A stretch of DNA of 64,000 bases from Antitrichia curtipendula (Eukaryota > Streptophyta > Bryopsida > Hypnales > Leucodontaceae): contig OX579638.1 of assembly GCA_951230915.1 (NCBI GenBank), positions 30,212,696-30,276,695 of the forward strand. The letters are read 5' to 3'. The notes below the pieces were generated by a model. It worked only from the letters and a program-made list of their open reading frames with translations, was not told the origin of the DNA and did not search any database. Shown in pieces: positions 61,632-64,000 of the stretch (its first letter is position 1; every line of letters begins with the position of its first letter). The translations under genes and the position numbers were made by a program.

Positions 61632-61859
61632 AATAAGGTCGAACCACCCATTCTCGATCAGGGACCTAATTGCGATCAAATGTAAAGACCGTATTCATTT
61701 TAGAACTTAAATGTTCTTACACCATAGATAGCTTATGGTTTGTTGATCAAAACCTTAAACTATCTAGGTTGTAAGAACATTTAAGTTCTAAAACAAATAC
61801 GGTCTTTACATTTGATCGCAATTAGGTCCCTGGTCAAGAATAGGTGGTTCGACCTTATT
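61632..61859. repeat. Near-perfect foldback, arms about 105 bp
   Basis: The left arm, starting AATAAGGTCGAACCACC, and the right arm, ending GGTGGTTCGACCTTATT, are reverse complements with about five mismatches across GATCAAATGTAAAGACCGTA and TAGAACTTAAATGTTCTTAC. The loop is about 20 bases. It could be a MITE or a long hairpin RNA locus. No clear target duplication. Confidence 0.8.
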
Positions 61860-62579
61860 GCATTCAAGAATTCCACTTCAAGCCAATTCTTTGCAAGTGG
61901 TGTTAGCTCCACAACCAACCCAAAGAAATAGTGTAACAACCTTGTTATGATGGACTCATTACTAGGAGGGGTTATTCGCTTCTAAACCCAAGCACCAATT
62001 AGTGGTGTAATTAGTATCTTGTACTTTTTGTGTAAGTAGTAGTGGGCTCCCACTTCTTTTTGGAGTAGATATATTTTGTACTACCACTTGGAAGGATAAG
62101 ACTTGTTACCAAGGTGGTTAATCCAAAGATGACTAGATTATTGGAGTGGTGAGTACATTTGTGAAACTTTCTCTATAGTAACTTGGAAAGTTACTTGTAG
62201 GAAATTTATTGTCCATAGTGGACTATCCCTAGTTACTTTGTAATGTTGCATTTTGTGGTGAAAACATTTTTATATTGCCACTCAATTGAATACGGGGATA
62301 GGAGCTCCATTCTTTGTGGATGTGAGCTTCACCTTCCCATGACCATGTTTGGAATAGTATATTTTTTGTCATTTTGCCATTTGTTTGGCAAATATATGTT
62401 TTGAGAGAGAGAGAGAGAGATTTGAATATTTATTTGTCTAATTTTTTGTGTTTAAATAAATTTATAAAAAAATTAGAATCATTTTTTTTTAAACTTTTCT
62501 TTTTATAGAAGTAGGATTTCTTAGGGAGGGGGAGATTGGACTATAGGATTTTAGAAAGGTTCACTTTAGGGTGCTTTTT

Positions 62580-63000
62580 GGTGCCGACCTCAAGATCCTC
62601 AATTTCCAAATCTATTCCTTTCAAATTTGTTCTTTAACAACCACATGACATGCACCATCTAAGACTTGTTGATGTTGCGAGCAAGGCAAAATGCCGCACG
62701 CAACACATTTGCTTCTGGAAATCGAAGCTTGATTAGAAGATCTATTGCTGAGGTGTAAACTAAGGTATCTCGTACTCGTACATTGGCATCGTGCAACAAT
62801 TCAATAGATCCTTGTATAGACTCTTTGCGATAAAGTACACCATGGATATTGTGTTCCATATTTCGTTGTAGACATTAGTTTATGTTGTCTCCTTGATGAG
62901 GGCACTTGTGCAAAAGTGCCTTGACAATGGAGGGTTCACTCTATTTCCAAAGTCAAGTAACAATAACCATTTTCTTAGGGCTCCATTATCTATGTGAAAA
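62580..63000 (-). pseudogene. Decayed coding-like repeat, second copy
   Basis: The minus strand has a 66-codon frame (62859-62659) reading GSIELLHDANVRVRDTLV and RFPEANVLRAAFCLARNI, which has the helix pattern of Armadillo-type repeats. The related stretch at 59280-59830 has lost the frame. Function is not assignable; the ARM resemblance is weak. Confidence 0.3.
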
Positions 63001-63304
63001 GTTACAAATTACAACCCCCCTAAAATATCATCCCTTTGAAACACATCCCTAATATTTTCAATAATAAAAGATTGAAACCTTTGAGTGTGTTGCCATTGGT
63101 AGTGTGAAGAGAAGCAAAGTCCTAGTTTTAGATTACATTAATTTTCATCAATGACAAACGTAATGAGTTTTGGATTATGTGACCAGGTTTATTGTTCTTG
63201 GACCATCCTCTTACTTTTGTCCCCATGTCACTACAGTATGCAGTGGAAAGTGACATCATTCTCCCAATGTTGGACCATATAAAATCACTCTAATATTTCT
63301 TATA

Positions 63305-63959
63305 TTAACCCCTAAATGCCCAAGGCCTTTTTTGAGCTTTTAGAAATTTGTCCTAAATTGAATAAAAAGACAACATTTTGATAGGTTGTATCGATTTTTT
63401 TAAATTGTAACCGTACAAATTTAAACTAGACATACTAGAAATTATATAGGAGAATAAACACAACAATATCACTTATTAATTGAAATATTATAATGTTGAT
63501 CATGAGGGTGTTAAAATTGCAAAAGTGATTTGAAATCTTTTAATGTTCTTTTCACATGACAACTCTAAAAGTTGATCACCAAAAAAATATGAGGTTGAAG
63601 GCCCTAACATACATAACCCCATTTAAATTTATGGCTTCTCAAAATCTACTCTATAATTTTTTGGAATGAATTTCTAATGTGATTTTTTTTCCAAGATGTA
63701 GTGTACTTGAGGCTCATTTCCAAGAGCCTCAATAGTATGGAAAGTCAAGATTGCAATGGACACCCTTGCACAAAATCTGGAATAGAAAAATCATAATCAA
63801 TCATTTTCAAAATCAGATTTTTGATGCTATAACTAGACTTCAAAAATATTTATAAAAATAAATTATAAACTACTAACAATTAGCAACTTTATTAGGTTAT
63901 ATTTAACTTCAAAGTATTGTTGACAACAAAATTTGAAGCCTTAGGCATTTAGGGGTTAA
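63305..63959. mobile_element. 655-bp piggyBac-type element
   Basis: Starts TTAACCCCTAAATGCCCAAG and ends inverted TTAACCCCTAAATGCCTAAG, 19 of 20 matching, with TTAA at 63305-63308 and 63956-63959. Non-coding. Confidence 0.85.
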
Positions 63960-64000
63960 ATGCAATTGGATCATGATTTCATTTGTCACTTATACAATTT

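Overview
The window is nuclear DNA of a photosynthetic eukaryote of the streptophyte line. A plant-type cyclase-associated protein gene with ten exons and a plant CCS52/FZR terminal exon sit in AT-rich DNA that is mostly transposable elements. The repeat style (many TTAA-flanked piggyBac-type elements, CACTA elements, and a Ty3/gypsy element carrying a DNA methyltransferase) makes me favour a charophyte alga such as Chara. A seedless land plant is not excluded. The assignment is inference. Layout: 1-335 is the last exon of a CCS52/FZR (CDH1-type) APC/C activator. A perfect 69-bp-armed hairpin lies at 537-754. Positions 755-8090 hold no gene I can name. A TA-flanked element lies at 8095-8330 and a CACTA element at 8752-11515. 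From about 12.0 to 32.1 kb there is one broken Ty3/gypsy retrotransposon on the + strand: gag with a CCHC knuckle, aspartic protease, a DNMT3-like cytosine-5 DNA methyltransferase, reverse transcriptase, RNase H, DD35E integrase, and a C-terminal PHD finger. The methyltransferase is split at its catalytic motif by a 13.2-kb insertion (14201-27408). The integrase zinc finger is split by a CACTA element (29776-30811). The 13.2-kb insertion is itself a stack: inside it a TTAA-flanked element (15163-24688) is split by a second (15286-23872), which is split by a 7.7-kb piggyBac-type transposon (15965-23667). That transposon has a decayed large transposase gene and a divergent 162-codon ORF. From 32.1 to 35.7 kb lies repeat DNA with two more TTAA-type elements. 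From 35.7 to 42.1 kb is the one complete host gene, CAP (502 codons, exon joints traceable), with a GC-rich promoter region and a 224-bp piggyBac-type MITE in an intron. A second piggyBac-type transposon (42791-50434, transposase pseudogene on the - strand) landed in the TTAA inside the terminal repeat of a 229-bp MITE. It was later hit by a 301-bp TA-flanked element and a 2.1-kb CACTA element. The rest (50.7-64 kb) is AT-rich repeat DNA with at least seven further TTAA-type or CACTA copies, a near-perfect hairpin, and two copies of a decayed coding-like repeat. The most notable system is the retrotransposon that combined a DNA methyltransferase with a PHD chromatin-reader finger. Many visible lesions in it and in the piggyBac elements are C-to-T or G-to-A changes (TAG, TGA, Cys to Tyr, Asp to Asn), as expected for heavily cytosine-methylated DNA.
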